Below are positions 63,858 through 64,000 of a stretch of 64,000 nt of DNA, one piece after another. The first letter of the stretch is position 1, and each line of letters opens with the position of its first letter. Source of the stretch: Polynucleobacter sp. MWH-UH35A (GTDB lineage Bacteria; Pseudomonadota; Gammaproteobacteria; Burkholderiales; Burkholderiaceae); assembly GCF_018687075.1 (NCBI RefSeq), contig NZ_CP061285.1:1364001-1428000 (forward strand), read 5' to 3'. Both the position numbers and the translations under genes were made by a program. The notes under the pieces were generated by a model that saw only the letters and a list, made by a program, of their open reading frames with translations, did not search any database and was not told the origin of the DNA.

Positions 63858-64000
63858 TTTAAGCGCTTGGTAAGTCAAGATGCCCAGGAAGGTCAATGCC
63901 AGTGAACCCACTAGGTTCATAAGTGCTGTACCCAAAGCCCAGGTAAATTCTCCGCGCTGCATAAAGCCAACAACCTCAGCTGAAAAACTAGAGAAGGTAG
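63855..64000 (-). CDS. crcB: fluoride channel CrcB/FluC, C-terminal part (partial)
   Basis: The window ends inside this gene; 48 codons to the TAA at 63855-63857 are visible. TFSSFSAEVVGFMQRGEFTW and then ALMNLVGSLALTFLGI match the last membrane segments of fluoride exporters, including the TFS-TFS motif whose Phe residues line the fluoride path. CrcB works as a dual-topology dimer in the inner membrane. The start and any fluoride riboswitch would lie beyond base 64000. Confidence 0.9.
   Translation of the reverse strand, partial: TFSSFSAEVVGFMQRGEFTWALGTALMNLVGSLALTFLGILTYQALK

Overview
The window is chromosomal DNA of a freshwater betaproteobacterium, most likely Polynucleobacter or a close relative in Burkholderiales. 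This rests on the gene order gyrA-serC-pheA-hisC-tyrA-aroA-cmk-rpsA-ihfB-lapB-ugd-hldE-hldD, on three Bug/TctC-type binding proteins, on tight gene packing at moderate GC, and on overall protein character. No database search was possible. There is no prophage, IS element, CRISPR array, rRNA or ordinary tRNA gene; the only stable RNA gene recognised is tmRNA (ssrA).

Layout. 1-4.8 kb: end of a LysR regulator, an SbtA-type bicarbonate permease, a glutathione transferase and four exported proteins (ClpP-fold, DUF3300, Rap1a/Tai immunity-like, Gly/His/Tyr-rich). 4.9-6.8 kb: a three-gene unit of a TIGR03643 protein, an iron-sulfur (6-4)-type photolyase and a 51-residue DUF2256 zinc-finger protein. 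6.9-12.1 kb: HNH protein, small unknown genes, a DAACS symporter, a COG3235 membrane protein, a broken carboxylesterase gene and a TakP-like TRAP receptor. 12.2-21.0 kb: housekeeping genes (pmbA, mog, orn, Ste24 protease, rsgA, CobD/CbiB-like, Nudix) and the rpsP-rimM-trmD-rplS operon. 21.2-28.5 kb: META lipoprotein, a small membrane protein, then an acyl-CoA catabolic operon (deacetylase-fold enzyme, acyl-CoA ligase, etfB, etfA, acyl-CoA dehydrogenase). 28.6-31.3 kb: mltB, cysM and a ComEA-like protein.

31.4-47.9 kb is one long minus-strand run: gyrA, serine and aromatic amino acid genes, cmk, rpsA, ihfB, then lipopolysaccharide genes (lapB, ugd, hldE-type kinase, hldD). The lapA gene usually found between ihfB and lapB is absent. 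A U-tailed hairpin lies in the rpsA leader. 48.0-50.6 kb on the plus strand: OmpA-like protein, ubiG, gph and ssrA (tag ANDERFALAA).

50.6-56.3 kb on the minus strand: a TonB-like protein, hemP (59 codons, TTG start) and a TonB-dependent receptor form a probable haem or iron uptake operon; then a methyltransferase, pirin and a carboxymuconolactone decarboxylase-like protein. 56.3-63.8 kb: three Bug receptors, trhO, and a plus-strand cluster joining MmgE/PrpD and 2-hydroxyacid dehydrogenase genes to a split chromate-type (CHR) transporter. The window ends inside a fluoride channel gene (crcB). The best candidates for under-described biology are the photolyase triad, the organic-acid/CHR cluster and the non-ATG TonB-HemP unit.
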